Source: Clostridium vitabionis (GTDB taxonomy: Bacteria; Bacillota; Clostridia; Lachnospirales; Lachnospiraceae). From it: 64,000 nucleotides of DNA. The stretch spans positions 938,394 to 1,002,393 of the forward strand of contig NZ_JADKQA010000001.1 in assembly GCF_015351765.1 (NCBI RefSeq). Direction: 5' to 3'. The notes under the pieces are model-generated. The model did not search any database, was not told where the DNA came from, and was given only the letters and a program-made list of their open reading frames with translations. Positions 51,921 to 61,138 of this stretch are shown here, piece after piece (position 1 is the first letter of the stretch; every line of letters starts with the position of its first letter). A program made the position numbers and the translations under genes.

Positions 51921-53280
51921 TATCGCTCTCCTCCATTTCCTGCTGGGTGCCTGCCCCGGCAGGTTCCGGTTTCCAGTCATCGTCATCCGCCTTCAGGATG
52001 TAAATCCCCTGGATGACAGCGAACATCAGGAAGCTGCTGAGCACGGAGCTTCCGCCGTAGCTGACAAAGGGCAGGGTCACGCCGGTGGATGGGATGAACT
52101 TGGTCACGCCGCCGATCGTGAGAAAGACCTGGACGATATAGATGACGCCGAGGCCGAAGGCAACCAGCCGGTAGAACCCCGCCTCCATGCGCCGGGCCAG
52201 GCGCATAAACTGCAAGAAGCAGCCGAGGCAGATCAGGATAATGCAGATCCCGAAGATGCCTCCGAACTCCTCGGAGATGGCCGCGAAGATAAAATCCTTC
52301 GTGACCACAGGGATTTTTTCGGGCATGCCCTGATAGAGGCCCATGCCGAACCACCCGCCGGTGCCGATGGCAAAAAGCCCCTGGGCAATCTGGTAGCCAT
52401 TCCCGGAAATGTCCGCGAAGGGGTTCTGCCAGGCTTCAACACGGATCTGGACATGGTGAAACAGATGATAGGCCAGAACTGCCGCGAGGCACCCCGCGGC
52501 AATACCGGCAATAAGGTACTGCCAGCCATTCACCGCCACGAAGAGCATCAGGAGATACGCCGTGAAAAAGATCAGGGCGCTGCCCAGATCCTTCGAGGCG
52601 ACGAGGACGAGGACGTGAAGCGCCGCGGCGACAGCTGAACGGACGATCGTCCGGAAATCCTTCGCCCTGTAGAACATCGCGGCCACGAAGAAGACAAATG
52701 AGAGCTTCACGAACTCCGACGGCTGGAAGGAGAATCCGCCGATCCGGAGCGAGAGCTGTGCGCCGAAGGCCGCCTGCCCGACCACTGCGACGGCAGCAAG
52801 AAGAAGGATGCCGCCGATGCCATAGACCCAGGGAATCTCCGCAAGCTGCCATACCCTGCCGATCAGGGCGGGGATCAGGAGAGAAAGCACCGCGCTCGCG
52901 AGCACGATGACAAACTGCCGCATCGCCCGCTCGGAGCTGATGCGGGTCAGCATAATGAAACTCACCGCCATCAGCATACAGATATTGTTGAGGAGAATCC
53001 GCGAAATTCCCGGATATATCGCCATCGAGGCCGCGAGATACCCGGCGAGGAAAGCCATCTGCACCAGGCAGAACGCCAGCGTCAGGACATCCTCGGTTCT
53101 CAGCCAGATCACCGTGTCCGCGAGAATCAGGATGAGAAACATGCACTTGACCTGGTTTCCGCAGACATAACTCCGGTCCTCCTGCCAGTACAGGGAAAAA
53201 TACCGGAAATTATAGTACGTGTACAGCAGGATCAGCAGAATCATCATGTACCTGGCGAGCTGCGTTACCACATTTGCCAT
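51907..53280 (-). CDS. SEDS glycosyltransferase, FtsW/RodA/SpoVE family
   Basis: 457 residues, about 10-12 membrane helices. SEDS signatures: GGFSFQPSEFVKLSFVFF, QIAQGLFAIGTGGWFGMG and GVTLPFVSYGGSSVLSSF. It polymerises lipid II together with its cognate class B PBP encoded next. The N-terminus has several extra helices compared with minimal FtsW. Starts 1 nt after the U32 gene's stop. Confidence 0.94.
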   Translation of the reverse strand: MANVVTQLARYMMILLILLYTYYNFRYFSLYWQEDRSYVCGNQVKCMFLILILADTVIWLRTEDVLTLAFCLVQMAFLAGYLAASMAIYPGISRILLNNICMLMAVSFIMLTRISSERAMRQFVIVLASAVLSLLIPALIGRVWQLAEIPWVYGIGGILLLAAVAVVGQAAFGAQLSLRIGGFSFQPSEFVKLSFVFFVAAMFYRAKDFRTIVRSAVAAALHVLVLVASKDLGSALIFFTAYLLMLFVAVNGWQYLIAGIAAGCLAAVLAYHLFHHVQIRVEAWQNPFADISGNGYQIAQGLFAIGTGGWFGMGLYQGMPEKIPVVTKDFIFAAISEEFGGIFGICIILICLGCFLQFMRLARRMEAGFYRLVAFGLGVIYIVQVFLTIGGVTKFIPSTGVTLPFVSYGGSSVLSSFLMFAVIQGIYILKADDDDWKPEPAGAGTQQEMEESDIEDL

Positions 53281-53281
53281 A

Positions 53282-55558
53282 TTATTCCACCCCTCTGCGG
53301 AACAGCCCCCGGGTAAAATTCCCGCCCGTAAGCCGTTCTTCCTCCTCCCGGGACGCCTTGCCTCCCCGGGAAAATACGTCCGTGAACGCGAAAAGAATCT
53401 GTTCCGCCTCCTCAGGCGTCTCGTCAGTCAGCGTCACGCGTACCGAATCCGGCATGAGCCGGGAGACCTCCTTCCTCTCCCCGAGCAGGGAGAGCGGGGA
53501 AGCGTTGTAGATCACATTCGTGCAGAAACGGCACTGGTTCCGGACCGGAAATTTCATCCCCTTCCGATCCGTCAGGACGATGCGGCAGGGCTTCTGTGTG
53601 CAGCGATCCGCATTTTTCCGGAAACACTGCGCGGTCACCATGACCGGGATGCGGCCGTAGACCGGAAGCTCGCAGCGGGCGGCCCCGCGGTGCGCGATCT
53701 GGCGGCCGCTGAGTTCAAAGGGAAGTGTCGCCTGCACCCTCTCATCCGGGATTCCCGCGTCGCGGCAGAGGCGGCGGAACATGCTCTCCGCCTCCCGGTT
53801 CATCGTATAGAGGCTGCTGTCGAGGAGAATATCCCCCCGCCACCGCTTGTCCCGGAAAAATGCGCCGGCCACGGCAATCTCCTCCCCCGTCCGGAGCAGG
53901 AGGCCGTCAAAGCCGGCTGTAAAAAGCTCCCTCTCCGCGCCGCGGAGCCACTCTCTCGCCTCGGTCCGCCAGATCCGCGGAAAGGCGAGAAAGCACGCCA
54001 TATTCCGGTCGTGCGCGCGAAGAGACGCATTTTTCCAGGTCTCAGGGCCGAACTCGGCACTGTCCAGGATCAGCCTGCTGACCCCGGGCTCCTCGAGCGC
54101 GGTGCCAAGCAACTCGCTGTTTTCCAGAAGGACAGTCACCGGGAAGGAAAGCGCCGGCTCCTCCCTGCCATCGATTTTGTCCTGGATAGGAAACGGAGCC
54201 GCGGCCGGGTCAGGCGCCGATTTTTCCGGGACAGGCCTTCGATAGGACGCGAGAAGCTTCTCCGTAAGCGCCTCCAGCCCGCTGCGCCGGAGCTCATTGA
54301 GCTCCCGCACCGGGAGAAAGATGCCCCCGCCGGCATGAACCTCCAGCGATTCCATCTGAAATTCCGTATTTCCGGTCTTCTCCAGCTGCTTCCGGATCTC
54401 CTCCGGCGCCGCCGCACGGTTTTTGGCCGCCTCCACCGGCTTTCCGCTCCTGACCTCGGCCGAAATACCGCGGCCGGAAAGGGTAAGCGAAAGCGCCATC
54501 GGCTGCCCGGCTTCCGCGGAAAAGGTTCCTGTGACCGGCTCACGCACCGGCGCGTTCAGATAATGTTCTTCCAGGTAAGCGGTATACGCCCGGTTTTCCT
54601 CACGGAAAGGCGGCTTTGCGTCGAAGACGATCATGTCCGGCCCGTTGTGCTGGCGGAAATATCCGTCGGTCTGTCCGCCGCGGTCAAAAAGGTCGAGCAA
54701 GTGCCTCCGATCCTCTCCGTCTACCTGCCAGTTTCCGGCATCCATCTTCCCGGAGAGCCAGAGATCCGCGTACTTCCGGTAAATCTCCACGACGCCGGCC
54801 GTGTACCGCGGGCTTTTCATCCGCCCCTCAATTTTCAGGGAGTAGGCGCCGGCATCCAGAAGATCCGGCAGAAAATCCAGTGTCATCAGGTCCTTCATGC
54901 TGAGCGGGAAGCTCTTTTTCCGGGAAAAATCCGGCCCCGTGACGGCGAACGGCAGACGGCAGGTCTGCGCGCAGCGCCCCCGGTTCCCGCTCCTTCCGCC
55001 AATCAGGCTGGAGAACAGGCACTGGCCGCTGTAGGAGAAGCACAGCGCGCCGTGGACAAAGCATTCCACCTCGAGGCCGGTTTTCTGCCGGAGATCCCGG
55101 ATTTCCGCGAGGGAGAGCTCCCGCGCCGGCACAATCCTGGTCACCCCGTATTTCCGCAGAAGGTTCGCAAACTCCGGCGCCGTCACCGTCATCTGGGTGC
55201 TCGCGTGGAGCGGGAGCCCGGGAAAATTCCTGTTCAAGCAGCCGAGGACCCCCATGTCCTGGACGAGGACGGCATCCAGCCCCTCGGCCACATACGGACG
55301 AAGGTAGTCGCAGAGCTGCTCCATCTCCTGGTCGCGGAGGAGGGTATTGACCGTCAGGTAGATTTTCCGCCCGTGAATATGCACATAATCGATCACCCGG
55401 AGAAGTTCTTCCTTCTCCGGGTTCTCCGCGTAAGCCCTCGCCCCGAAGCGGCTGCCGCCCATATATACCGCGTCCGCTCCCGCGGCAACGGCAGCCTTCA
55501 TGCTGTCCACCGAACCTGCGGGAGCGAGAAGCTCAAGTGTTCTCTTTTCCGTGCTCAT
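53282..55558 (-). CDS. peptidase U32 family protein with C-terminal extension
   Basis: 758 residues. N-terminal U32 domain: LELLAPAGSVDSMKAAVAAG, HVHIHGRKIYLTVNT and the cysteine-rich CFVHGALCFSYSGQC...GRCAQTCR, then SLKIEGRMKSPRY. The C-terminal half resembles DUF3656 and a second U32-like region with CRFCTNVIYN. Some U32 proteins (RlhA, TrhP, UbiUV) act in RNA hydroxylation or quinone biosynthesis via an Fe-S cluster and not as proteases. ATGA overlap with zapA. Confidence 0.92.
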   Translation of the reverse strand: MSTEKRTLELLAPAGSVDSMKAAVAAGADAVYMGGSRFGARAYAENPEKEELLRVIDYVHIHGRKIYLTVNTLLRDQEMEQLCDYLRPYVAEGLDAVLVQDMGVLGCLNRNFPGLPLHASTQMTVTAPEFANLLRKYGVTRIVPARELSLAEIRDLRQKTGLEVECFVHGALCFSYSGQCLFSSLIGGRSGNRGRCAQTCRLPFAVTGPDFSRKKSFPLSMKDLMTLDFLPDLLDAGAYSLKIEGRMKSPRYTAGVVEIYRKYADLWLSGKMDAGNWQVDGEDRRHLLDLFDRGGQTDGYFRQHNGPDMIVFDAKPPFREENRAYTAYLEEHYLNAPVREPVTGTFSAEAGQPMALSLTLSGRGISAEVRSGKPVEAAKNRAAAPEEIRKQLEKTGNTEFQMESLEVHAGGGIFLPVRELNELRRSGLEALTEKLLASYRRPVPEKSAPDPAAAPFPIQDKIDGREEPALSFPVTVLLENSELLGTALEEPGVSRLILDSAEFGPETWKNASLRAHDRNMACFLAFPRIWRTEAREWLRGAERELFTAGFDGLLLRTGEEIAVAGAFFRDKRWRGDILLDSSLYTMNREAESMFRRLCRDAGIPDERVQATLPFELSGRQIAHRGAARCELPVYGRIPVMVTAQCFRKNADRCTQKPCRIVLTDRKGMKFPVRNQCRFCTNVIYNASPLSLLGERKEVSRLMPDSVRVTLTDETPEEAEQILFAFTDVFSRGGKASREEEERLTGGNFTRGLFRRGVE

Positions 55559-55941
55559 GCCTTCTTTTCATCCTCCGGGGATCTGCCCGCGCGCGGATTT
55601 CCGGCGGCCTGGCTTCTCGCCCTGACTTTCGCATTGACCAGCTCAGCCTTGAGCCGGTAGACCTCCTTCTCCAGCTCCTCCTTCTGCGAGGCGAGAACAT
55701 GACTGTGTTCCCTCTCCTTGAAGTAGTCGTCCGCGATATTGAGGCACAGGGTCAGGCTTTTATAATCATCCGGCAGCCGGGTAAAGCCGTCGATTGTGCG
55801 CACCTGGACAATCTTCTCATTGAGATAGGAAGCGACCTGCTGGAGATAATTCTCCTCCTCCAGCCCGCCCAGCGTGTAAATCTTCCCGCCGATCAGAACT
55901 TCCGTATAATTTTTATTATTCATCTCTGCCATACTCAGCAC
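55555..55941 (-). CDS. zapA: cell division protein ZapA
   Basis: 128 residues. The N-terminal globular domain (EVLIGGKIYTLGGLEEENYLQQVASYLNEKI, cut to VLIGGKIYTLGG) is followed by a long coiled coil (QKEELEKEVYRLKAELVNAK). ZapA bundles FtsZ filaments. It is 77 nt downstream of ruvB and overlaps the U32 gene by 4 nt. Confidence 0.9.
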   Translation of the reverse strand: MLSMAEMNNKNYTEVLIGGKIYTLGGLEEENYLQQVASYLNEKIVQVRTIDGFTRLPDDYKSLTLCLNIADDYFKEREHSHVLASQKEELEKEVYRLKAELVNAKVRARSQAAGNPRAGRSPEDEKKA

Positions 55942-56018
55942 ATCCTCGTCTTCATCAATCCATCACCGATCGGTATCCGCCCGCCGCGGGTCCGCTGTTC
56001 CCGCCATTCGGCGGTCCG

Positions 56019-57035
56019 TCAGGCGCCATCCTGCTCTTTCTGACGCCAGGGGTAACCCAGGTGGTCATAGGCCGCCTTTGTCGCGATCCTCCCCCGGGGC
56101 GTCCGGTTGATCAGGCCGTTCATCAAAAGGTACGGCTCATAGACATCCTCGATCGTTCCGGAATCCTCGCCGAGCGCCGCGGCAAGGGTCTCCAGGCCGA
56201 CCGGGCCGCCGTCAAACTTGCCGATAATCATATCGAGAAATGCCCGGTCATTGTGGTCGAGGCCGAGCTTGTCCACCTTCAGGATATCCAGGGCAAAATC
56301 CGCGGCCTCCCTCGTGATCTTCCCGCCGTACTTGATCTGTGCAAAATCCCGGACTCTCTTGAGCAGGCGGTTCGCAAGCCGCGGGGTTCCCCGCGACCTT
56401 CTCGCGATCTCGAAGGCGCCGTCCTCGTCGATCTCCACATTCATCACCCGCGCCGAGCGGAGGATAATCGCCTTGAGCTCGGCGGGCTCATAGAAATCCA
56501 GCTTCTCCACGATGCCGAAACGGTCGCGGAGCGGCGCGGAGAGAAGCCCGTAGCGGGTAGTCGCACCGACCAGGGTGAAATGCGGAAGATCCAGACGGAT
56601 GGACCGCGCTGTGGAATCCTTGCCCAGCATGATGTCGATCGCGAAATCCTCCATCGCCGGGTAGAGAACCTCCTCCACCTGCCGGTTCAGGCGGTGGATC
56701 TCGTCGATAAAGAGGACATCCCCTTCCTGGAGCCCGTTCAGTACCGCCGCGATCTCCCCCGGCTTCTCGATCGCCGGCCCGGAGGTCTGCTTCATGTGAA
56801 CCCCCATCTCCGCCGCGATGATGCCGGCGAGCGTCGTCTTGCCGAGTCCCGGCGGCCCGTACAGGAGCACATGGTCCAGCGATTCCCCGCGGCTTTTCGC
56901 CGCGTCAATATAGATCCTGAGTTTCCCCTTGAGCGTCGCCTGCCCGGTGTAATCGTCCAGTTTTTTCGGCCGGAGGCTGCCTTCGATCTGAAGATCTTCC
57001 TCCGTGACCTCCGTATTGATCATACGCTTCATCAT
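56019..57035 (-). CDS. ruvB: Holliday junction branch migration helicase RuvB
   Basis: 338 residues. [13 protein letters not shown] opening, Walker [14 protein letters not shown], Walker [12 protein letters not shown], sensor 1 [19 protein letters not shown], and a C-terminal winged helix ([16 protein letters not shown]). Motor of the RuvABC branch-migration complex. It is 26 nt after ruvA. Confidence 0.97.
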   Translation of the reverse strand: MMKRMINTEVTEEDLQIEGSLRPKKLDDYTGQATLKGKLRIYIDAAKSRGESLDHVLLYGPPGLGKTTLAGIIAAEMGVHMKQTSGPAIEKPGEIAAVLNGLQEGDVLFIDEIHRLNRQVEEVLYPAMEDFAIDIMLGKDSTARSIRLDLPHFTLVGATTRYGLLSAPLRDRFGIVEKLDFYEPAELKAIILRSARVMNVEIDEDGAFEIARRSRGTPRLANRLLKRVRDFAQIKYGGKITREAADFALDILKVDKLGLDHNDRAFLDMIIGKFDGGPVGLETLAAALGEDSGTIEDVYEPYLLMNGLINRTPRGRIATKAAYDHLGYPWRQKEQDGA

Positions 57036-57061
57036 TTGCTATCTACCGCCAATCCATACGC

Positions 57062-57676
57062 CTACAGGAACGAGAGATACCGGAGCGACGCCTTGAGCAC
57101 CGCCTCCGAATCCATATCCGGCGCAACCTCAACCCTGCCTACCGCCCGGGATGCCTCGGCGGTGCTGTATCCCAGGGCGACAAGCGCCTGAATGGCCTCC
57201 CTTGCCGCGGACGGCGCCTCCGGATCTGCCGCCTCCCCGACGGTATCCTGGGCCGGGATATCCAGAATATCCTCCTGCTTCACCTTGTCCTTAAGCTCCA
57301 GGACGATTCTTTTTGCTGTCTTTATGCCGATGCCCGGCGCCCTGGCGATTGCCTTGTCATCCGCGAGAAAAATCGCTGACCGCAAGGCACCCGGATCAAG
57401 CGCGCCCAGAATCGCGAGCGCGCCCTTCGGCCCGACGCCGCTGACGCCCAGAAGATCCCGGAACATCCGGAGATCGCTCCGGTCAAGAAAGCCGAACAGG
57501 GAAATATCGTCCTCGCGGACCTGCATGTAGGTGTATATCCGGACCTCGCTCCCCAGAGGCGGGAGCTTTTCCAGCACTGACAGGGGAACCTGGATCATGA
57601 AACCCACCTGTCCGGCCTCGACCGTCACCCGGTCTTCCTCCTTCTCGGTGAGAATGCCTTTGATATAAGAAATCAC
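57062..57676 (-). CDS. ruvA: Holliday junction branch migration protein RuvA
   Basis: 204 residues from a GTG start at 57676 giving the canonical MISYIKGIL opening, with AGAGG 8 nt upstream; the ATGs 8 codons earlier have no RBS. OB fold followed by two helix-hairpin-helix motifs (LLGVSGVGPKGALAIL, APGIGIKTAKRIVLEL) and the flexible-linked domain III (EAIQALVALGYSTAEA). Binds the Holliday junction and RuvB. Confidence 0.95.
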   Translation of the reverse strand: MISYIKGILTEKEEDRVTVEAGQVGFMIQVPLSVLEKLPPLGSEVRIYTYMQVREDDISLFGFLDRSDLRMFRDLLGVSGVGPKGALAILGALDPGALRSAIFLADDKAIARAPGIGIKTAKRIVLELKDKVKQEDILDIPAQDTVGEAADPEAPSAAREAIQALVALGYSTAEASRAVGRVEVAPDMDSEAVLKASLRYLSFL

Positions 57677-57854
57677 AGAATCTGCCTCTTTTTCCATCAT
57701 CTATAGTCCATGCCATTGTATCATGCCCCACTTTTCAATGCAATCCGGGGATGGTATACTCAAAGCCATCGAAAACTCCGTCAGGGCTGTCCGGGTCTGT
57801 GGGAAAATCCCCCCCGTTTCCCCGGCTCCCGCGGAGAGAAAGGCAGTGTGTCTC

Positions 57855-58976
57855 ATGGAAATCGTCAGGAAAACCGTCTCCTGTGGGGAACCCTATCCCC
57901 TGGCCCGGCTCGGTGATGAGCGGAAAATTCTCTTTATCGATATCGAGACGACCGGATTTTCCCGGGAGAACAACGCGATCTATCTGATCGGCTGCGGCAT
58001 CCCGGAGGGAAACCGCCTCCGGATTGTCCAGTTTTTCGCCGACCGGGGCGACGAGGCCGAACTCCTTGACGCCTTTTTCCGCTTTCTTGATCCGTACCGG
58101 CTGCTGATTCACTTTAACGGAAAAAATTTTGACCTCCCGTTCATCCGAGCAAGAGCGGAACGATATGGGATCCGCGCGGCATTTCCCGAAGACCTCGACA
58201 TTTACCAGGAGGCGCGGAAGCTCCGCGGCCTTCTCGCCCTCCCGGGCCTGAAACAGAAGGATATTGAGCGCTTTCTCGGGATCCGCCGCGAGGACAAGAT
58301 GGGCGGCGGCGAGCTGATCGGGGTCTACCAGGACTTCCTTCATGACAGGGATGGGGAAAAACGCCGCCTTCTCCTCCTGCACAATGCCGACGATGTGGCC
58401 GGAATGCCGGAAATCCTGCCGATTCTCTCCTACCGGGATTTTCTCTCCGGGGGATTCGCGCTGGATTCCACCGAGGTGGTGAAAACTCCCCCCGGGCAGG
58501 CCGCCCATTCCCTGCGTGCCCAGTGGACCGGCTGCACCGATCTCCCGGTTTCTGTGCATACCGCCATCACCCTGGACCACAAAAAACGCGGCTCCGGACG
58601 GGAGGTTTCCCCGATTCTCGGCACCGCGCTTCTCACCGGCAGGAAAGTCCGGCTGACGCTCCCGCTCTATGAGGGGGAGCTACGGCATTTCTACCCGGAT
58701 TACAAGGATTACTACTATTTTGCGGACAGGGATTGCGCCATCCACCGGAGCATCGCCAAGTTTATGGATAGTCCGGACCGGAGGAAGGCGACCGCCAAAA
58801 CCTGCTACACCAGGGCGTCCGGGATCTTCCTCCCGGAGCCTTCCGCAGTCTTCACCCCGGTGATGCAGCAGGATTACCATTCGCCGCTCCTCTTCGCGCC
58901 ATGGCGGGAAGACCTGTTCTCCTCCCCCGAGTCAGCCGAGGAGTATGTGCGCGAGGTTCTCCGCCTGCTCCTTTAA
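57855..58976 (+). CDS. DEDD-type 3'-5' exonuclease, YprB-like
   Basis: 373 residues from ATG at 57855 (RBS AAAGG, 10 nt). An RNase H-like fold with the DEDD acids: FIDIETTGFS (Asp, Glu), FNGKNFDLPFI (Asp) and HNADDVAGM (Asp). The C-terminal ~150 residues are specific to the YprB group. Probable nucleic-acid processing; substrate unknown. It is divergent from ruvA, and its last 45 nt overlap the DUF5662 gene on the opposite strand. Confidence 0.85.
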   Translation: MEIVRKTVSCGEPYPLARLGDERKILFIDIETTGFSRENNAIYLIGCGIPEGNRLRIVQFFADRGDEAELLDAFFRFLDPYRLLIHFNGKNFDLPFIRARAERYGIRAAFPEDLDIYQEARKLRGLLALPGLKQKDIERFLGIRREDKMGGGELIGVYQDFLHDRDGEKRRLLLLHNADDVAGMPEILPILSYRDFLSGGFALDSTEVVKTPPGQAAHSLRAQWTGCTDLPVSVHTAITLDHKKRGSGREVSPILGTALLTGRKVRLTLPLYEGELRHFYPDYKDYYYFADRDCAIHRSIAKFMDSPDRRKATAKTCYTRASGIFLPEPSAVFTPVMQQDYHSPLLFAPWREDLFSSPESAEEYVREVLRLLL

Positions 58977-59612
58977 CTGGCGGGCTGCCTTTACTGGAAC
59001 TTCTGCTTTTCGGAGAATCCGCCCGGCTAAGCTCCTGAGTGCTTCCCGGCGTTGATCCATCCTCCGGACCTTCTCCCGGAGAAGCAGGGCGCGGATAAAT
59101 GCGTAGGTATAGTCCTCGCCGCGGTCCGCGAGCAGGTTCAGCAGAAATTCCAGCTCATGCTGGGTTTTTCTGTGCATATAGCCGGCGCCGCGCAGAATAT
59201 TGTAATAATCGAGGGCGCTCCGGTCCGTGTAGTCCTTCCCGCGGTAGATCTTCGACGCCGCGACCCGGTCGAGAAACATCTCGATCACATAGCGGAGCGG
59301 CATCGGGTTGCCGACGAGCTTCCCGCTCCTCCCCGGTTCAAAATCGATCCAGTATTCAAAGTGGTGCTTATTCCTCCCCTTGTGGTGGAGCCAGGCACGG
59401 GAATAGCCGAGCGCTTCCTTTTCCGCCGCGTTCGGGCTGCGGTTGCCCTGATAATAGCGGACCCCCGAGGAAAATTCCTCGCAGCTGTATTTGGACAGGT
59501 CGTGGAGAACCCCCTGCCGGTAGAGGCCGACGCGGAAGCACTCCTTTCCCACCAGGATCTTATGTCTAGTGATTGTGCTGAAATGGCCGATGATATTCCT
59601 GAGCGGCACCAT
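58932..59612 (-). CDS. DUF5662 family protein
   Basis: 226 residues, helical, with HD-like metal-ligand candidates (GVLHDLSKYS, WLHHKGRNKHHFEYW). The family is common in Firmicutes and phages and has no known function to me; the His/Asp pattern suggests a phosphohydrolase-like metal site. GGAGGGAACCGC precedes the ATG. Convergent overlap with the YprB-like gene. Confidence 0.82.
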   Translation of the reverse strand: MVPLRNIIGHFSTITRHKILVGKECFRVGLYRQGVLHDLSKYSCEEFSSGVRYYQGNRSPNAAEKEALGYSRAWLHHKGRNKHHFEYWIDFEPGRSGKLVGNPMPLRYVIEMFLDRVAASKIYRGKDYTDRSALDYYNILRGAGYMHRKTQHELEFLLNLLADRGEDYTYAFIRALLLREKVRRMDQRREALRSLAGRILRKAEVPVKAARQLKEQAENLAHILLG

Positions 59613-59758
59613 GCGGTTCCCTCCTCACAGAAATAGAATAGTGGTACACGATCCCATTTTAGCGTCCTGCCGGGAAATGTACAAGCTCGGACCTCCTCGC
59701 ATGTGCTGAACAGGTAGGAATTGTCGCATATTTTGTGAAAAATTGACACAAGAAATAA

Positions 59759-59787
59759 TTGACACCCCTGGTAAACTATGCTAATCT
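59759..59787 (+). promoter_or_regulatory. σA promoter of the cold-shock gene
   Basis: Consensus TTGACA and TAATCT with a 17-nt spacer and TGC before the -10. A second TTGACA occurs 16 nt upstream (59743). The leader is about 50 nt. Confidence 0.8.
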
Positions 59788-59844
59788 TCAAGTGCTGTAA
59801 ATCTACAGCGAACTTATTTTCTTTATTTTTTTGGAGGTATCAAA

Positions 59845-60051
59845 ATGCATAAGGGTACAGTTAAGTGGTTCAACAACCAGAAGGGTTACGGCTTCATCAG
59901 CGATGAGGAAGGCAAGGACGTATTCGTACACTACACCGGCCTGAACATGGAAGGATTCAAGTCCCTCGATGAAGGCGCTAAGGTTGAGTATGACGTAGTT
60001 GAGGGCGCTAAGGGCCCGCAGGCTACCAACGTTACCGTAATCAACGACTAA
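59845..60051 (+). CDS. cold-shock protein CspA family
   Basis: 68 residues, one CSD. RNP1 KGYGFI and RNP2 VFVHY are intact ([20 protein letters not shown] region). A single-strand nucleic acid chaperone. TTGGAGG precedes the ATG; codon usage is strongly biased, with the high use of preferred codons typical of abundant proteins. Confidence 0.97.
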   Translation: MHKGTVKWFNNQKGYGFISDEEGKDVFVHYTGLNMEGFKSLDEGAKVEYDVVEGAKGPQATNVTVIND

Positions 60052-60140
60052 TCATCATTCCGATCAGTGTACCTGTATCACAATTATGTATTTGTTACAT
60101 ATATTTGTTGAGCACGTTATATTGAAATGAAGAGCTGATG

Positions 60141-60175
60141 AAAAGGCCTCCGCTTCGGCGGAGGCCTTTTTGCAG
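60141..60175 (+). terminator. intrinsic terminator near cold-shock gene
   Basis: AAAAGGCCTCCGC-TTCG-GCGGAGGCCTTTTT, a perfect UUCG-capped hairpin, usable from both strands and so also near the end of hslO. Confidence 0.92.
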
Positions 60176-60220
60176 GTATTCAGCTCACGCGGGGAGGGAC
60201 CCCCCCCAGACGGCTTTTTC

Positions 60221-61138
60221 TCAGTTCTTATCCACGACGTTCACCCGCCCCATCAGCTTCCGGCGGCCGAGCTCTTTCAGGTCGTCCACGGTGAAACTGT
60301 ACTTCTTATCGCAGAACTGGCAGGCGACCTCGATGGTCTTGTCCTCCTCAATCAGCTCCCGGAGATCCTTCGCGGAAATGCTGATGAGCGCGCGCTCCAC
60401 GCGCTCCCGGCTGCAGTTGCAGCGATAGCTCAGGGGAATCTTCTCCAGAATCTCCGGCTGCCAGTTTCCAAGCACCTCCCGGAAAATATCCTCCGGCGTC
60501 TTCCCGGCCTCCAGGAGCTCCGTCATGCTGGGAAGCTTCTTTAACGTATTTTCCAGGTCGTCGATAATCTCATCTCCGGCATCGGGCATCATCTGCAGGA
60601 TCATGCCGCCGGCCCTCCGCACCGTCGTGTCGGTGTCCACGAGAACCCCCAGGGAAACCGCCGAGGGAACCTGCTCAGACGCCGCGAAATAGTAGGTGAG
60701 ATCCTCCGCGATCTCCCCGGAAACCAGGTTGACCTCGCCGACGTAGGGCTCCTTGAGGCCGGTGTCCCGGATCACCTTGAGCGATCCCTTGCCGATGGCA
60801 CCGCCGACATCGAGATGCCCATTTTCCTTAAACGGCAGGAGGACATTGGGATTTCCCACACAGCCGCGGGCTGTCCCGTGGCTGTCCGCGGTGACGAGCA
60901 CCATACGGATCGGCCCGTCGCCGTCGATGCGGACCGTGATCTCGTCCCGGTCGCCCTTCATCATCGTCCCCATCATGACGCCGGCAGTGAGCAGGCGCCC
61001 CAGGGCAGCGGTCGCCACCGGGGTCGTCCGGTGAACCTTTCTCCCGTACTCCGCCATATCCCTCGTTGTTGCGATAAACGCGCGGACCTGGCCTCCCCCG
61101 GCTGTTCCGCGGATCATATAATCATTCTGTTTTTCCAT
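60221..61138 (-). CDS. hslO: redox-regulated chaperone Hsp33
   Basis: 305 residues. The C-terminal redox switch is present as YRCNCSRERV (CxC) and ACQFCDKKY (CxxC). The N-terminal holdase domain contains RLLTAGVMMGTMMKGD and HGTARGCVGNP. Oxidative unfolding activates it as an ATP-independent holdase. It overlaps the methyltransferase gene by 17 nt. Confidence 0.96.
   Translation of the reverse strand: MEKQNDYMIRGTAGGGQVRAFIATTRDMAEYGRKVHRTTPVATAALGRLLTAGVMMGTMMKGDRDEITVRIDGDGPIRMVLVTADSHGTARGCVGNPNVLLPFKENGHLDVGGAIGKGSLKVIRDTGLKEPYVGEVNLVSGEIAEDLTYYFAASEQVPSAVSLGVLVDTDTTVRRAGGMILQMMPDAGDEIIDDLENTLKKLPSMTELLEAGKTPEDIFREVLGNWQPEILEKIPLSYRCNCSRERVERALISISAKDLRELIEEDKTIEVACQFCDKKYSFTVDDLKELGRRKLMGRVNVVDKN

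Noticed and set aside
53219-55660. 813-residue plus-strand ORF opposite the U32 gene
   Set aside because: Shadow frame of the U32 and zapA genes; no RBS or recognisable motif.
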